This document shows positions 47,077 through 56,275 of a DNA stretch of 64,000 nt, piece after piece. Source of the stretch: Sphingobacterium thalpophilum (GTDB lineage: Bacteria; Bacteroidota; Bacteroidia; Sphingobacteriales; Sphingobacteriaceae); NCBI RefSeq assembly GCF_038396785.1, contig NZ_CP151087.1, forward strand, positions 1,488,001 to 1,552,000, read 5' to 3'. Every line of letters starts with the position of its first letter. The first letter of the stretch is position 1. The position numbers and the translations under genes are program-made. The notes beneath the pieces are model-generated. The model made no database searches. It saw only the letters and a program-made list of their open reading frames with translations, and was not told the origin of the DNA.

Positions 47077-48057
47077 ATGGCGAACTGGAAGGATTTTTTT
47101 GAAATTAAAACCGAGGATGATTTTAATCAGCATTGTTTAGATACCTACCAATTCCAGAGCCAGCATTGTAAGGTTTATCGTGACTATATCAGCCTCCTCG
47201 GCAGAGAAAAAGACCTTATTCAGCACTATACGGATATTCCTTTTATGCCTATTGAATTTTTTAAGACGCAACAGGTTATTGCTGAAGGAATGGAGGCTGA
47301 AATCGTATTCTCGAGTTCGGGTACAACGGGTATGGTCACCTCAAAACATTTAGTCGCTGACCTCCGTATTTACGAACGCACTTTCCGTCGTATTTTTGAA
47401 GACTTCTATGGTCCACTAAGCCATATTGCCGTACTGGCCCTTCTACCCTCATACCTTGAAAGAAGCGGTTCATCTTTAATCTACATGATTGATGATCTCA
47501 TGAAGCAAAGTGAGCAGCCTGAAAGCAATTATTTTCTCTATAACCACCAAGAGCTTTACGATACACTTGTGGCGCTCAAAAATAAAGGCACAAAAACAAT
47601 CCTTTTCGGCGTAACGTACGCCCTACTCGACTTCATTGAACAATACGCCTTTGAATTTCCTGAACTGATTATTATGGAAACTGGCGGAATGAAAGGTAAA
47701 CGCAAGGAAATGGTCAAACAGGAAATCCATAAACTCCTGGAAGAAGCCTTTTCCGTCCATGGAATCCATTCGGAATATGGCATGACAGAATTACTCTCAC
47801 AAGGTTATTCTTCAGGTCAGGGAATTTTCCATCTTCCCAAATGGATGAAAATCTTGATTCGCGACACCAATGATCCATTGAGCCTAATTCCCATGAATAA
47901 AACTGGTGGTATCAACGTTATCGACCTTGCGAATCGTTACTCGTGTTCATTTATAGCCACGCAGGATTTGGGTAAAGTATATCCAGATGGATCTTTTGAA
48001 ATATTAGGACGTTTTGACCAAAGTGATATCAGGGGATGTAATTTGTTGGTTCAATAA
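47077..48057 (+). CDS. LuxE-like acyl-activating protein
   Basis: This 326-residue protein belongs to the LuxE/acyl-protein synthetase branch of adenylate-forming enzymes. IVFSSSGTTGMVTSKH is the phosphate-binding loop, METGGMKGKRKEMV and HSEYGMTELLSQGYS are the A5/A8-like nucleotide motifs, and the C-terminus has FEILGRFDQSDIRGCNLL. LuxE activates fatty acids in bioluminescence, but no luxC or luciferase gene is present. A role in activating another carboxylic acid is likely; the substrate is unknown. Confidence 0.85.
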   Translation: MANWKDFFEIKTEDDFNQHCLDTYQFQSQHCKVYRDYISLLGREKDLIQHYTDIPFMPIEFFKTQQVIAEGMEAEIVFSSSGTTGMVTSKHLVADLRIYERTFRRIFEDFYGPLSHIAVLALLPSYLERSGSSLIYMIDDLMKQSEQPESNYFLYNHQELYDTLVALKNKGTKTILFGVTYALLDFIEQYAFEFPELIIMETGGMKGKRKEMVKQEIHKLLEEAFSVHGIHSEYGMTELLSQGYSSGQGIFHLPKWMKILIRDTNDPLSLIPMNKTGGINVIDLANRYSCSFIATQDLGKVYPDGSFEILGRFDQSDIRGCNLLVQ

Positions 48058-48152
48058 TGATCCAACATGATTCAGCACGGGTTTTGTGATGATCCTTTAT
48101 ATTCCCAAATAAATGAAAGCGTAGGTGGTGAAACACATAGGGCAATTAAATT

Positions 48153-48190
48153 AAAACACCTGTTCATGATGTGTGAACAGGTGTTTTTTC
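48153..48190. terminator. Bidirectional terminator between convergent genes
   Basis: Arms AAAACACCTGTTCA (48153-48166) and TGAACAGGTGTTTT (48174-48187) with a T6 tail; it serves the LuxE-like gene and the convergent peptidase gene. Confidence 0.85.
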
Positions 48191-48206
48191 ATTCGAAATA
48201 TGATCT

Positions 48207-49076
48207 TTATTTCAGACTCGGATCTTCAAAGGTGTTGCCCGATCGCATATCCCCCGAATCATATCCCTTTTTAAACCATTCCATACGTTGAGCGGACGTA
48301 CCATGCGTAAATGATTCAGGAACAGCATAGCCCTGTGCCTCTGTCTGTAATTTATCATCTCCCACTGCTTCGGCAGCTTTCATACCGTCCATAATATCAT
48401 TATAATCGATTTTTATATCGGTATATTCATTGAGATAATGCGCCCATACTCCAGCATAAAAATCAGCTTGCAGTTCGGTCATCACAGAGATCCGGTTATT
48501 TTCGCGTTCACTCATTTGCCCACGGGCCTGATTGGTCTTTGGTAATAAACCCACCAACTGTTGGATATGGTGTCCAACCTCATGGGCAATTACATACGCC
48601 ATGGCGAACTCTCCCTTCGCCCCGAATTTATCCGACAGTTCTTTACTAAAGCTCAGATCCAGGTAAATCTTTTGATCGCCAGGACAATAAAAAGGTCCGT
48701 AAGAGGCCTGTCCCATGCCACAACCATCCGTTTGTGTACCACCATCATAAAAAACAAGGGTAGTAGGCGTATAACTCTTCTGCATCTGCTCTTTAAACAG
48801 CTTTGCCCAAACATCCTCTGTACTTTGGAGTACAGTCAAGGAGAATTCGGTTAGCCTTTTTTCTTCAGGATTTAACTCACGTGGCTGCCCGGACTGTTCG
48901 GTTTGCGCCCCCATATTTTGAGCCTGCTGTAAGAGTTGACTCGGATCTCCACCCATCAAAAATCCAATGACCAAAACAATAATTCCACCAATTCCTCCTA
49001 AAGCAATTTTTCCTCCCCCCGACATTCCTCTGCGGTCTTCAAAATTACCACTTTGTTTACCTCCTTGCCATTTCAT
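48207..49076 (-). CDS. YpfJ-family neutral zinc metallopeptidase, membrane anchored
   Basis: This 289-residue protein has one N-terminal helix (IALGGIGGIIVLVIGFLMGG, about 26-45) after MKWQGGKQSGNFEDRRG, and the zinc motif HEVGHH in VIAHEVGHHIQQL (about 166-171). CPGDQKIYLDLSF and the C-terminal TSAQRMEWFKKGYDSG are conserved in the YpfJ/KPN_02809 family. The catalytic domain faces the periplasm. Substrate unknown. Confidence 0.9.
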   Translation of the reverse strand: MKWQGGKQSGNFEDRRGMSGGGKIALGGIGGIIVLVIGFLMGGDPSQLLQQAQNMGAQTEQSGQPRELNPEEKRLTEFSLTVLQSTEDVWAKLFKEQMQKSYTPTTLVFYDGGTQTDGCGMGQASYGPFYCPGDQKIYLDLSFSKELSDKFGAKGEFAMAYVIAHEVGHHIQQLVGLLPKTNQARGQMSERENNRISVMTELQADFYAGVWAHYLNEYTDIKIDYNDIMDGMKAAEAVGDDKLQTEAQGYAVPESFTHGTSAQRMEWFKKGYDSGDMRSGNTFEDPSLK

Positions 49077-49305
49077 AGTATTTCTATATTACAGTTAATA
49101 ATCTTTTCTAATGTTGGATAAACACAAATTCGGTACCAATGTTCTACATGAAGTAGATTTATTTGAAGAAAAAACTCATGCTACAATTTACATCATAGCT
49201 CGCTCATATCATAAATTTACCGGTAAGAAAAGATAGTCATTAGCAAAAACAATGCTTTAAAGGGACAAAAACAGGAGTTATTTCTCTAAGTCGTGATATT
49301 CGTCA

Positions 49306-49336
49306 TTGTACATCAAAACAAATTTGGCTAAGTTTG
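49306..49336 (+). promoter_or_regulatory. Promoter of the PhnA-like gene
   Basis: TTG (49306-49308), 20 bases, TAAGTTTG (49329-49336), 19 bases before the ATG. Confidence 0.75.
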
Positions 49337-49355
49337 GGCTTTCAAAAAAATTGAC

Positions 49356-49937
49356 ATGAAATTAGAAGAACAATTACAAGCGAGAGCTGGCGGAAAATGT
49401 GAGCTGACAGGCGAAGATGCCACTTTAATTGCTTATACATTACCACCGGAAATAACATCAAATTTGGACAATACTTTACTGATTTCAGAAACATTGGTCA
49501 ATCAGCTCAACAAAACGGAGCAATTAAATCCGGACGATTGGAAATTCCTTCCAAATGCAATGTGGTCCGAGAACCCATCGGTACAAATTGTATGCTGGCG
49601 TATGTTAAACCGACTAAAAAATGAAGGTTGGGCGTCTGAAGCATTGGATATTCTATATTTAGACGATGAGACACTAGCTGAAGCTAAGAAAACTGGAGAC
49701 CATGAAAATGACGGCTATGTTTCTTTTCATGAAGATAGCATCGGGCAACGACTATTGGAGGGCGACACTGTTGTTCTGACAAAAACGCTTGATGTGAAAG
49801 GTTCCTCTTTAAAAGCGACTTTAGGTACCGTGGTTAAGAATATTAGACTGGTAGCAGACAATATCGAGCAAATTGAGGGAAAGATTGAAGGCCAAACCAT
49901 CGTGATACTGACCAAATATCTCCGTAAACAAAATTAA
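49356..49937 (+). CDS. PhnA/YjdM-like protein with degenerate zinc site
   Basis: This 193-residue protein follows the long PhnA-like layout: N-terminal GGKCELTGEDA, middle WKFLPNAMWSENPSVQIVCWRMLNRLKNEGW, and a C-terminal PhnA SH3-like domain (LLEGDTVVLTKTLDVKGSS, GTVVKNIRLV). Relatives have a CxxC...CxxC zinc ribbon at the N-terminus; here only the first Cys (residue 15) remains and the other positions are Thr, Ser and Thr. PhnA hydrolyses phosphonoacetate in some bacteria, but that activity is not implied for this family. Confidence 0.82.
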   Translation: MKLEEQLQARAGGKCELTGEDATLIAYTLPPEITSNLDNTLLISETLVNQLNKTEQLNPDDWKFLPNAMWSENPSVQIVCWRMLNRLKNEGWASEALDILYLDDETLAEAKKTGDHENDGYVSFHEDSIGQRLLEGDTVVLTKTLDVKGSSLKATLGTVVKNIRLVADNIEQIEGKIEGQTIVILTKYLRKQN

Positions 49938-49953
49938 AATAGACTTTTCGTCT

Positions 49954-50003
49954 AAATAATTAAGGCTTAAACTGGGGAACTCCCGTTTAAGCCTTAATTA
50001 TTT
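49954..50003. terminator. Bidirectional terminator after the PhnA-like gene
   Basis: Perfect 19-bp arms AAATAATTAAGGCTTAAAC (49954-49972) and its complement (49985-50003) with a 12-base loop; it lies between convergent genes. Confidence 0.8.
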
Positions 50004-50022
50004 AAATAGATACTAGTTGCCA

Positions 50023-50949
50023 CTATTGCGGATAATTCCGCACAAATTCGAAACGATAGTTTGGATGTTGTTTGAGACTATCGATCAAGTCCGATAATAG
50101 CCGCTGCCCTTTTTTCGTTTGGTACATATTGTCATGAGTCAATAGCACAACATTGTTCTTTGTATAAGACGTACCTTTGCGGAGTAAATTCTTCATTTGG
50201 GTATACAATTGATTCACCGATAGGTCCGGTTTCCCCGTAACACCATTAATCTTCCACTCACAATCCCAACCAATTACTTTATAACCATTCTGGTGTAGTA
50301 GCTCGGCCGTCGAAGCCCCGCTTTTCAAATCAACCTTTTTACGGTCTCCGATATACCAGATATTTCGTCCCGGCAGCCGCACTATCTTATGTGTTAGGCC
50401 CAGCGATTGCTCAGCAAGTTCAAAATCTTCAAAAGCCGTCTGCGCATTCGAATAGAACGTACTGTACTTATTGTGTGCATGCCAGTAACTGTGGTTGTAA
50501 CAATCCACTAACGGATTATTTTTATAACGTTCTGTAAAGCCGTGTAACTTCTTACTCATTTTGTCATGATTACCAATCAGAAAAGCATTGATTTTAATGC
50601 CTTTTGCTGTCGCAATGGAATCAAGGTGCTGACTTCCATTTAAGGGTCCATCGTCAAAAGTGAGATAAATATAACGTGGAGAAACAGTATCAGTCAACAA
50701 TACCGTTGTATCTTTAGCTCCTTTGTAGTCCACATCTTCTTCCATTTTTGTAATGGTGTCTTTCCGTAGCGAATCTACTTTACTTATTGAATCCTGCACG
50801 GCAAGTAAACTATCCTTTTTTGGTGGCATAGAGTCAACAGCCCCCACATTTTGCACCTTATTTGTCCCACTTTGATTGCAGGAGTAAAATCCCAAAATAG
50901 ATATACTTAACCCTACCCATACAACACCCGAATTAACTACTTTTCTCAT
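50023..50949 (-). CDS. Polysaccharide deacetylase (NodB domain), lipoprotein
   Basis: This 308-residue protein has a lipoprotein signal (SILGFYSCNQ, Cys at about 24), a Lys/Asp-rich linker to about residue 90 and a NodB domain. Motif 1 is TFDDGP, motif 2 NHSYWHAHNKYS (metal-binding His) and motif 3 RLPGRNIWY. The domain removes acetyl groups from chitin-like or peptidoglycan sugars outside the inner membrane; the target is unknown. Confidence 0.88.
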   Translation of the reverse strand: MRKVVNSGVVWVGLSISILGFYSCNQSGTNKVQNVGAVDSMPPKKDSLLAVQDSISKVDSLRKDTITKMEEDVDYKGAKDTTVLLTDTVSPRYIYLTFDDGPLNGSQHLDSIATAKGIKINAFLIGNHDKMSKKLHGFTERYKNNPLVDCYNHSYWHAHNKYSTFYSNAQTAFEDFELAEQSLGLTHKIVRLPGRNIWYIGDRKKVDLKSGASTAELLHQNGYKVIGWDCEWKINGVTGKPDLSVNQLYTQMKNLLRKGTSYTKNNVVLLTHDNMYQTKKGQRLLSDLIDSLKQHPNYRFEFVRNYPQ

Positions 50950-51158
50950 TACAAAAATTAACTTACCATCACAATTATTTCACAAATACTAAAAATCATC
51001 TAAAATAAGCTGATTTCAGTCCCGTGTTGCGCAAAATTAATATATTTTTCATTAATAAAGCTGTTATGTTATTTAATTTATTGTGCATGGCACTCAAAGC
51101 GTCATGATTTCGCATGCCTCCAGCGCTACGAAAGCAGACCAGCTGTTATTTCCGGCCA

Positions 51159-51196
51159 AAAAAAAGGAACCTATGTTGATATAGATTCCTTTTTTA
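51159..51196 (-). terminator. Terminator after the His/Gly/Arg-rich secreted protein gene
   Basis: Arms AAAAAAGGAACCTAT and ATAGATTCCTTTTTT around GTTGAT, one mismatch; it ends the minus-strand transcript. Confidence 0.75.
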
Positions 51197-51217
51197 TTCT
51201 GTTATTCAGCTACTCAA

Positions 51218-51781
51218 TTAATCCCGATGTCTTCCGCCATGACCGTTACCTCGCCCGTGTCCATGTCCCTGATCATTGCCACGCCCGTGACCACCTTCGT
51301 GACCTCGTCCATAACCGCGGTCGTTTCCTCTATCGTATCCCCGACGCTCACCCCATGAATGTTCGCGGCTTACCCGACGCTCGCTTGCAAATGAATATCC
51401 ACCACCATGATGACTGTCTCGAATGGCGACCTGCCTTCCCCGATAACCGCCATAACGGCTTCTGTAGCGATCGTGATGATGCCAAGGTGTGCGATCGTTG
51501 ATTACTACTTTATGCACCCGATAAAAATCGTAATGTCTATATCGTCTCGGTAAACTTGCTCTTCTTATCCAGCCGCCGTTATCATAATAAACGTAACATC
51601 TCGCGGGTACATCGTAATACATATTGTATTCTGGCATATAATAATAACGCGCGTAATCATAACCCGCTGGTCCCCAACTAGGCTGACTTCCAATATTGAC
51701 ACTGATACTCACTTGCGCCTGTGCAGCTCCCGCCGTAAAAAGGCCTGCAATGATCGCCGCCGCATAAAACAATTTTTTCAT
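51218..51781 (-). CDS. Secreted Tyr-rich protein with His/Gly/Arg-rich tail
   Basis: This 187-residue protein has a signal peptide (MKKLFYAAAIIAGLFTAGAAQAQ). A Tyr-rich middle (YDYARYYYMPEYNMYYDVPARCYVYYDNGGW) is followed by RYRHYDFYRVHK and then, from about residue 140, repeats of RGNDRG/HGRG with many His. The middle part recurs in Bacteroidota secreted proteins of unknown role; the tail may bind metal or polyanions. A strong SD (GGAGGAG) precedes the start. Confidence 0.75.
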   Translation of the reverse strand: MKKLFYAAAIIAGLFTAGAAQAQVSISVNIGSQPSWGPAGYDYARYYYMPEYNMYYDVPARCYVYYDNGGWIRRASLPRRYRHYDFYRVHKVVINDRTPWHHHDRYRSRYGGYRGRQVAIRDSHHGGGYSFASERRVSREHSWGERRGYDRGNDRGYGRGHEGGHGRGNDQGHGHGRGNGHGGRHRD

Positions 51782-51990
51782 AAGTAGCTCCTCCCTTAGT
51801 TTGTAATTTCTTCTTTACAATACGACAACAAACAGTATGCAAAAGATTAATGTTAAAATGTTAATTTTTGTTAACGCAACAATAAAAACCTCATTTTGAA
51901 CAGGTTGAAAATAGTGTAATTCACAAAATACCCCAAACCTTTTTGAAGGATCCGTTGTTCAGATTGATAGGACTTTAATGAATAATTACC

Positions 51991-52566
51991 ATGAGTATAT
52001 ATAACGTAGGCATATTTGTCGGCAGCTTGAGAAAGGAATCTTTCAATAAAAAGATCGCACAGTTTATCCTCGACCAGGAGGAATCGAAATTTAGCTATCG
52101 CATGATTGATATCGGCGATCTCCCCTTATATAATCAGGATTTTGACGATGCTGGTAACCCACCGGCTAGCTATACCCGTTTCCGTCAAGAGGTCGCGTCC
52201 TTGGATGCTGTGCTTTTTGTTACCGCAGAGTATAACCGTTCGATTCCGGCGGTATTAAAGAATGCGATTGACGTGGGTTCGAGACCCTATGGAAAAAATA
52301 AATGGGATGGTAAACCTGGCGCAATAATTTCCTCATCAACGGGAGTTTATGGGGGCTTTGGGGCCAACCATCATTTGCGTCAATCACTTGTCTTCGTCAA
52401 TATCCCAACGATGCAGCAACCTGAAGCTTATCTGGGCGATATCGGCAGCTGTATCGGTCCAAGTGGAACAGTGGAATTAGCAAAAACCAAAGATTTTCTC
52501 CGCAGCTTTAAAACAGCATTTGAGCAATGGGCTGAGCGAATCATTCATACAAAAAGGCAGAATTAA
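51991..52566 (+). CDS. NADPH-dependent FMN reductase (ChrR/quinone reductase type)
   Basis: This 191-residue flavodoxin-like enzyme has the FMN phosphate loop GSLRKESFNKKIA and AEYNRSIPAVLKNAIDVGSR, typical of two-electron quinone/azo/chromate reductases. It reduces quinones with NAD(P)H to limit oxidative stress. The last codons and stop lie inside a large terminator hairpin. Confidence 0.9.
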   Translation: MSIYNVGIFVGSLRKESFNKKIAQFILDQEESKFSYRMIDIGDLPLYNQDFDDAGNPPASYTRFRQEVASLDAVLFVTAEYNRSIPAVLKNAIDVGSRPYGKNKWDGKPGAIISSSTGVYGGFGANHHLRQSLVFVNIPTMQQPEAYLGDIGSCIGPSGTVELAKTKDFLRSFKTAFEQWAERIIHTKRQN

Positions 52567-52590
52567 GTTCTGCCCTTTTGTATGAATGAT
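52540..52590. terminator. Large terminator overlapping the end of the FMN reductase gene
   Basis: Arms 52540-52562 and 52568-52590 pair over 22 positions with one mismatch; the loop holds the stop codon (52564-52566). It serves both this gene and the convergent aminotransferase gene. Confidence 0.82.
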
Positions 52591-52599
52591 CAAATTAAA

Positions 52600-53466
52600 C
52601 TAGTCTTGTTCATCACTGAGGTCATAGTTCCAATGCTGTAATTTTTCCTGTAAGATCCGCGATATCTTATTGAAATAGCGCTTTTGCTTATAGCCCATTA
52701 CCCATTGTACCCCCTGTACAGCATTGGTACAGAAAATCTCATCTGCCCGTTTCATGATTTCGGGGCTTATCTGTGCTTCCACCACTTCTATACCTTCATC
52801 CTGTGCCATGTCCATGACTACCCGACGCATCACCCCTTCAATACATCCTTCGGATAATGCTGGTGTATAAAGCACCTTTTCATAATAGACAAAGATATTT
52901 GAAATTAAGGATTCACATAGGTAACCTTCCTGATTTAGAATTAACACATCATCAAAAGCCATTTTCTTTTTATAGATGCCAGCTAACACATAAATCTGCG
53001 CATTTAAAGATTTAATCTTTGAAAGATCGCTATAAGGTTTTTTGAATTCATTGTACAGCCCTACAATCAAACCGACCTTCTTATCGCGAAGATTAGGTTC
53101 TATGCGCTGCACCTGCAAAACAAAACCAGGTTTATTACTCGTCGGACTATACAATCCGCCACCAGATCTAAATACGATCAACCGGATACGAACCTGCTGT
53201 CCCAACATATTGTTTTTACGGATTAATTCTTCGGATCTCGAACGAATAAAAAATGCATCGAAAAGGTTTGCATCATCCAAATGAATCAACTCCATTCCTT
53301 TTTGTAAACGCTCGACATGAAAATTTAGAAAGCGGATATCACCATCCTTATACAACATCGTTTCGAACAGTCCGTCCCCATAACGAAAACCTCTATTCTC
53401 AATGCTAAATATTTCCTGATCTTCCGGCACTACATTGCCATTGAAATTGATATAGTTTGTTGGCAT
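52600..53466 (-). CDS. Class IV aminotransferase (PabC/D-amino-acid/branched-chain type)
   Basis: This 288-residue PLP enzyme has the fold-IV pattern: GFRYGDGLFETM near residue 28, the PLP Lys in KIKSLNAQIYVLAG and the Glu-Ser-Asn of CESLISNIFVYY. Bacteroidota members of this length may act as aminodeoxychorismate lyase, D-amino acid or branched-chain aminotransferase; sequence alone does not settle it. It begins 19 bp after rluD, so the two are an operon. Confidence 0.87.
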   Translation of the reverse strand: MPTNYINFNGNVVPEDQEIFSIENRGFRYGDGLFETMLYKDGDIRFLNFHVERLQKGMELIHLDDANLFDAFFIRSRSEELIRKNNMLGQQVRIRLIVFRSGGGLYSPTSNKPGFVLQVQRIEPNLRDKKVGLIVGLYNEFKKPYSDLSKIKSLNAQIYVLAGIYKKKMAFDDVLILNQEGYLCESLISNIFVYYEKVLYTPALSEGCIEGVMRRVVMDMAQDEGIEVVEAQISPEIMKRADEIFCTNAVQGVQWVMGYKQKRYFNKISRILQEKLQHWNYDLSDEQD

Positions 53467-53485
53467 CTTAATTTTGTTCTAAATT

Positions 53486-54532
53486 TTAATCATGTTCTAT
53501 AGCCATTGAATTTGCCGCATATCCGCGCCACTTTTCTAAAGCTAAACGAAAATCTTCCGGATATGGTACCTCAAAATACATATTTTCTTTTGTAGAAGGA
53601 TGAATAAATCCCAATACTTGAGCATGAAGTGCTTGTCGCGGCAGCAATGAAAAACAGTTATCCACAAACTGCTTGTACTTTGAAAACACGGTACCTTTTA
53701 AAATCTTATCGCCGCCATACATGGCATCATTAAATAGCGGATGACCAATAGATTGCATATGCGTACGAATTTGATGTGTACGTCCCGTTTCTAATTGACA
53801 TTCTATTAGGGTAACATAGCCCAGTCGCTCCAAAACTCGGTAATGTGTCACTGACCAACGCCCCTTGTCTTCACTATCATACATCGCCATGATACGTCTG
53901 TCTTTTAGATGACGTCCAATATAACCTGTGATTGTTCCGTCCTCTTTTAAATCTCCCCAAACTAATGCAATATATTTACGGGTAATGCTGTGATCGAAAA
54001 ACTGCTTTGCCAAAAAGGCCATTGATTTTTCATTTTTAGCAATGACCAATAATCCGGAGGTGTCTTTATCGATTCGATGCACTAAACCCGGGCGATCGGA
54101 GTTTCCAGGTAGCTGTGGCAGCTGCTGTATATGATACGTTAATGCATTGACCAAGGTTCCTGTATAATTATTATATCCTGGATGCACGACCATTCCCGCC
54201 TCCTTATTCACGATCAACACATCGTCATCCTCGTATTTGATATCTAATGGAATGTTTTCAGGATAAACTTCGTTATCCCGTGGCGGATCAGGTAGCACTA
54301 ATGTAATCACATCATCAGGTCTAACCTTATAGCTCGCCTTGATCTCCTTACCGTTAACCATGACAGAACCAGCTTCAATAGCATGCTGAATTTTGCTCCG
54401 CGTAGCATTTTCCACCCTGTTCATCAGATATTTATCAATGCGGAGTAATGCTTGCCCCTTATCCACCTCAATACGTAGATGCTCAAATAATTCCTGTTCT
54501 TCCTGATCTTGCGATCCAATTTGTTCTGTCAT
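53486..54532 (-). CDS. rluD: RluA/RluD-family 23S rRNA pseudouridine synthase
   Basis: This 348-residue enzyme has an N-terminal S4 RNA-binding domain (LRIDKYLMNRVENATRSKIQHAIEAGSVMVNG) and the catalytic motif GLVHRIDKDTSGLLVIAK with the nucleophilic Asp. GRTHQIRTHMQSIGHPLFND is a family signature. It isomerises uridines in helix 69 or similar of 23S rRNA. Start at 54532 (MTEQIGS) is 4 bases after a TATTTTTG box. Confidence 0.92.
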   Translation of the reverse strand: MTEQIGSQDQEEQELFEHLRIEVDKGQALLRIDKYLMNRVENATRSKIQHAIEAGSVMVNGKEIKASYKVRPDDVITLVLPDPPRDNEVYPENIPLDIKYEDDDVLIVNKEAGMVVHPGYNNYTGTLVNALTYHIQQLPQLPGNSDRPGLVHRIDKDTSGLLVIAKNEKSMAFLAKQFFDHSITRKYIALVWGDLKEDGTITGYIGRHLKDRRIMAMYDSEDKGRWSVTHYRVLERLGYVTLIECQLETGRTHQIRTHMQSIGHPLFNDAMYGGDKILKGTVFSKYKQFVDNCFSLLPRQALHAQVLGFIHPSTKENMYFEVPYPEDFRLALEKWRGYAANSMAIEHD

Positions 54533-54536
54533 GCTA

Positions 54537-54574
54537 CAAAAATAAACCAAATGAAACAATTTTCGTTAAATTTG
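54537..54574. promoter_or_regulatory. Back-to-back -7 boxes for rluD and the ACC-deaminase-like gene
   Basis: Minus-strand TATTTTTG (54544-54537) ends 4 bases before the rluD ATG; plus-strand TAAATTTG (54567-54574) lies 15 bases before the ATG at 54590. The -33 elements are unclear. Confidence 0.5.
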
Positions 54575-54589
54575 TTTTCATTTAATGTT

Positions 54590-55498
54590 ATGTTGCCGTT
54601 CAAAATCCATAGTCCCGAAACTGAATTGTGCCTTCCGGCCTGGGAGAAGAAGCATATTAAAGTAACGCTTAAGCGGGATGACCTCATACATCCGTTTATT
54701 TCGGGCAATAAGTGGCGAAAATTAAAATATAATCTGGAAGAAGCAGTGCAGCTAGGGAAAAGCCATCTGGTTACTTTTGGCGGGGCATGGAGCAACCATC
54801 TTTTGGCTACTGCTTGCGCCGGCGCTACCTTCAAATTTAAAACAACTGCTTTTGTTAGAGGTGAAGAAAGGGTTAACAACCCTGTTTTAACGATGTGTCG
54901 TCTTTTTGGGATGCAGCTTATTTACGTCGACCGCGAATCTTACCGAAATAAAGAAAATTTATACGAGCGTTATTTTGGTCAGGATCCAACGACATTCTAT
55001 ATACATGAAGGCGGTTACGGTACGCTTGGAGCGAAAGGTTGCGCCGAAATCGTTGACGAACTCCAACATGAATATCAGCATATTTTTACAGCCTGTGGTA
55101 CAGGAACAACATTAGCGGGAATAGGCAATGCTGTAGAAAAACGGGATCTATTTACCCATGTACATGGCGTTCCTGTTTTAAAAAATGGTGGCTTTATTCA
55201 AACGGAAGTCGATCAACTTTACCCCAACATCCCCCCGCCTATTTTACATCTTGATTATCATTTTGGTGGTTATGCCAAATCCAACGCCGACTTGCTCGCC
55301 TTCGTTCAACATTTTATAGCATCCACAGGAATAATGATTGAGCCTACTTATACCGGCAAATTGCTCTATGCCGTGGATGACCTGATCAAAAAGGACTACT
55401 TTACCCCCGCCGATCAGGTACTCGTAATACATACCGGCGGACTTACAGGCCTACTTGGCATGTACGAACGTTTTAATTTTCTTGATCTACATCAATAA
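54590..55498 (+). CDS. ACC deaminase / D-cysteine desulfhydrase-like PLP enzyme
   Basis: This 302-residue fold-II PLP protein has the PLP Lys in SGNKWRKLKYNL (about residue 42), the Asn/Ser of FGGAWSNHLLA, and the phosphate-binding CGTGTTLAG. Relatives deaminate 1-aminocyclopropane-1-carboxylate or break down D-cysteine; the latter is more usual in bacteria. The ATG at 54590 is used because the longer frame crosses the promoter region. Confidence 0.87.
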   Translation: MLPFKIHSPETELCLPAWEKKHIKVTLKRDDLIHPFISGNKWRKLKYNLEEAVQLGKSHLVTFGGAWSNHLLATACAGATFKFKTTAFVRGEERVNNPVLTMCRLFGMQLIYVDRESYRNKENLYERYFGQDPTTFYIHEGGYGTLGAKGCAEIVDELQHEYQHIFTACGTGTTLAGIGNAVEKRDLFTHVHGVPVLKNGGFIQTEVDQLYPNIPPPILHLDYHFGGYAKSNADLLAFVQHFIASTGIMIEPTYTGKLLYAVDDLIKKDYFTPADQVLVIHTGGLTGLLGMYERFNFLDLHQ

Positions 55499-55529
55499 AT
55501 AAAGCAGAACACCCCACAGAGACATTTGA

Positions 55530-55563
55530 TTGACATTTATTCAGCAATTATATTGTAAGTTTG
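55530..55563 (+). promoter_or_regulatory. Possible promoter of the second FMN reductase gene
   Basis: TTG (55530-55532), 23 bases, TAAGTTTG (55556-55563). The leader to the ATG at 55687 would be about 120 bases and contains a small GGGGTATTTTTAACCCT hairpin. Confidence 0.45.
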
Positions 55564-55686
55564 ACCCGATTTAAAAATAAATCAAATCGAAAACATGCGA
55601 AAACCATGATTTTCCAAAGGTAACAGCGAGGCCAGTATGGGGTATTTTTAACCCTATGCAGCACCTCATAAATTAATGATATAAAG

Positions 55687-56250
55687 ATGAAAATATTAGC
55701 ATTTGCAGGCACAAGCAACAAAAACTCAATCAACAAAACATTTGTCACAAGTACTTCAAAATACTACAAGGAAGCCGACGATACCATCGAATTGCTAGAC
55801 TTAAACCATTTTGAAATGCCGATCTATTCTTACGACAAAGAAGTCGAGTTGGGCATTCCTCAATTGGCACATGACTTTGCAGCTAAAATGGATGCCGCAG
55901 ATTTCCTGTTGATTTCTTTGGCCGAACATAATGGATCCTATACCACAGCTTACAAAAATATCGTTGACTGGGTTTCACGGATTCCTAACCGTAAATTATT
56001 CAACGGCAAACCTGTTTTCTTATTGGCTACTGCCCCTGGTCCAATGGGAGGTGCCACAGTTTTGAACACTGCTGTCAATCGAATCACTTGGGACGGTGCC
56101 GATATATTAGATTCCTTTTCTCTTCCCGAATTCCACAAAAACTTTGAAGAAGGTAAAGGTATTATCGACCCGACTTTAAGAAGTCAATTAGAAGCTAAAG
56201 TACGTAAAACAAAACGTGCACTTGCCGAAAAATTATCCGTTCAGGGTTAA
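55687..56250 (+). CDS. NADPH-dependent FMN reductase, second copy
   Basis: This 187-residue flavodoxin-like protein has FAGTSNKNSINKTFV (FMN loop) and LAEHNGSYTTAYKNIVDWVSR. It is clearly of the same superfamily as the enzyme at 51991 but only distantly similar, so it is not a recent duplicate. A quinone or nitro-compound reductase role is likely. Confidence 0.88.
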   Translation: MKILAFAGTSNKNSINKTFVTSTSKYYKEADDTIELLDLNHFEMPIYSYDKEVELGIPQLAHDFAAKMDAADFLLISLAEHNGSYTTAYKNIVDWVSRIPNRKLFNGKPVFLLATAPGPMGGATVLNTAVNRITWDGADILDSFSLPEFHKNFEEGKGIIDPTLRSQLEAKVRKTKRALAEKLSVQG

Positions 56251-56275
56251 CAAAAGATTAACAAATAATCATTGT

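Noticed and set aside
48067..48291. Plus-strand 74-codon frame after the LuxE-like gene
   Set aside because: It runs through a clear bidirectional terminator and into the antisense of the zinc peptidase gene.
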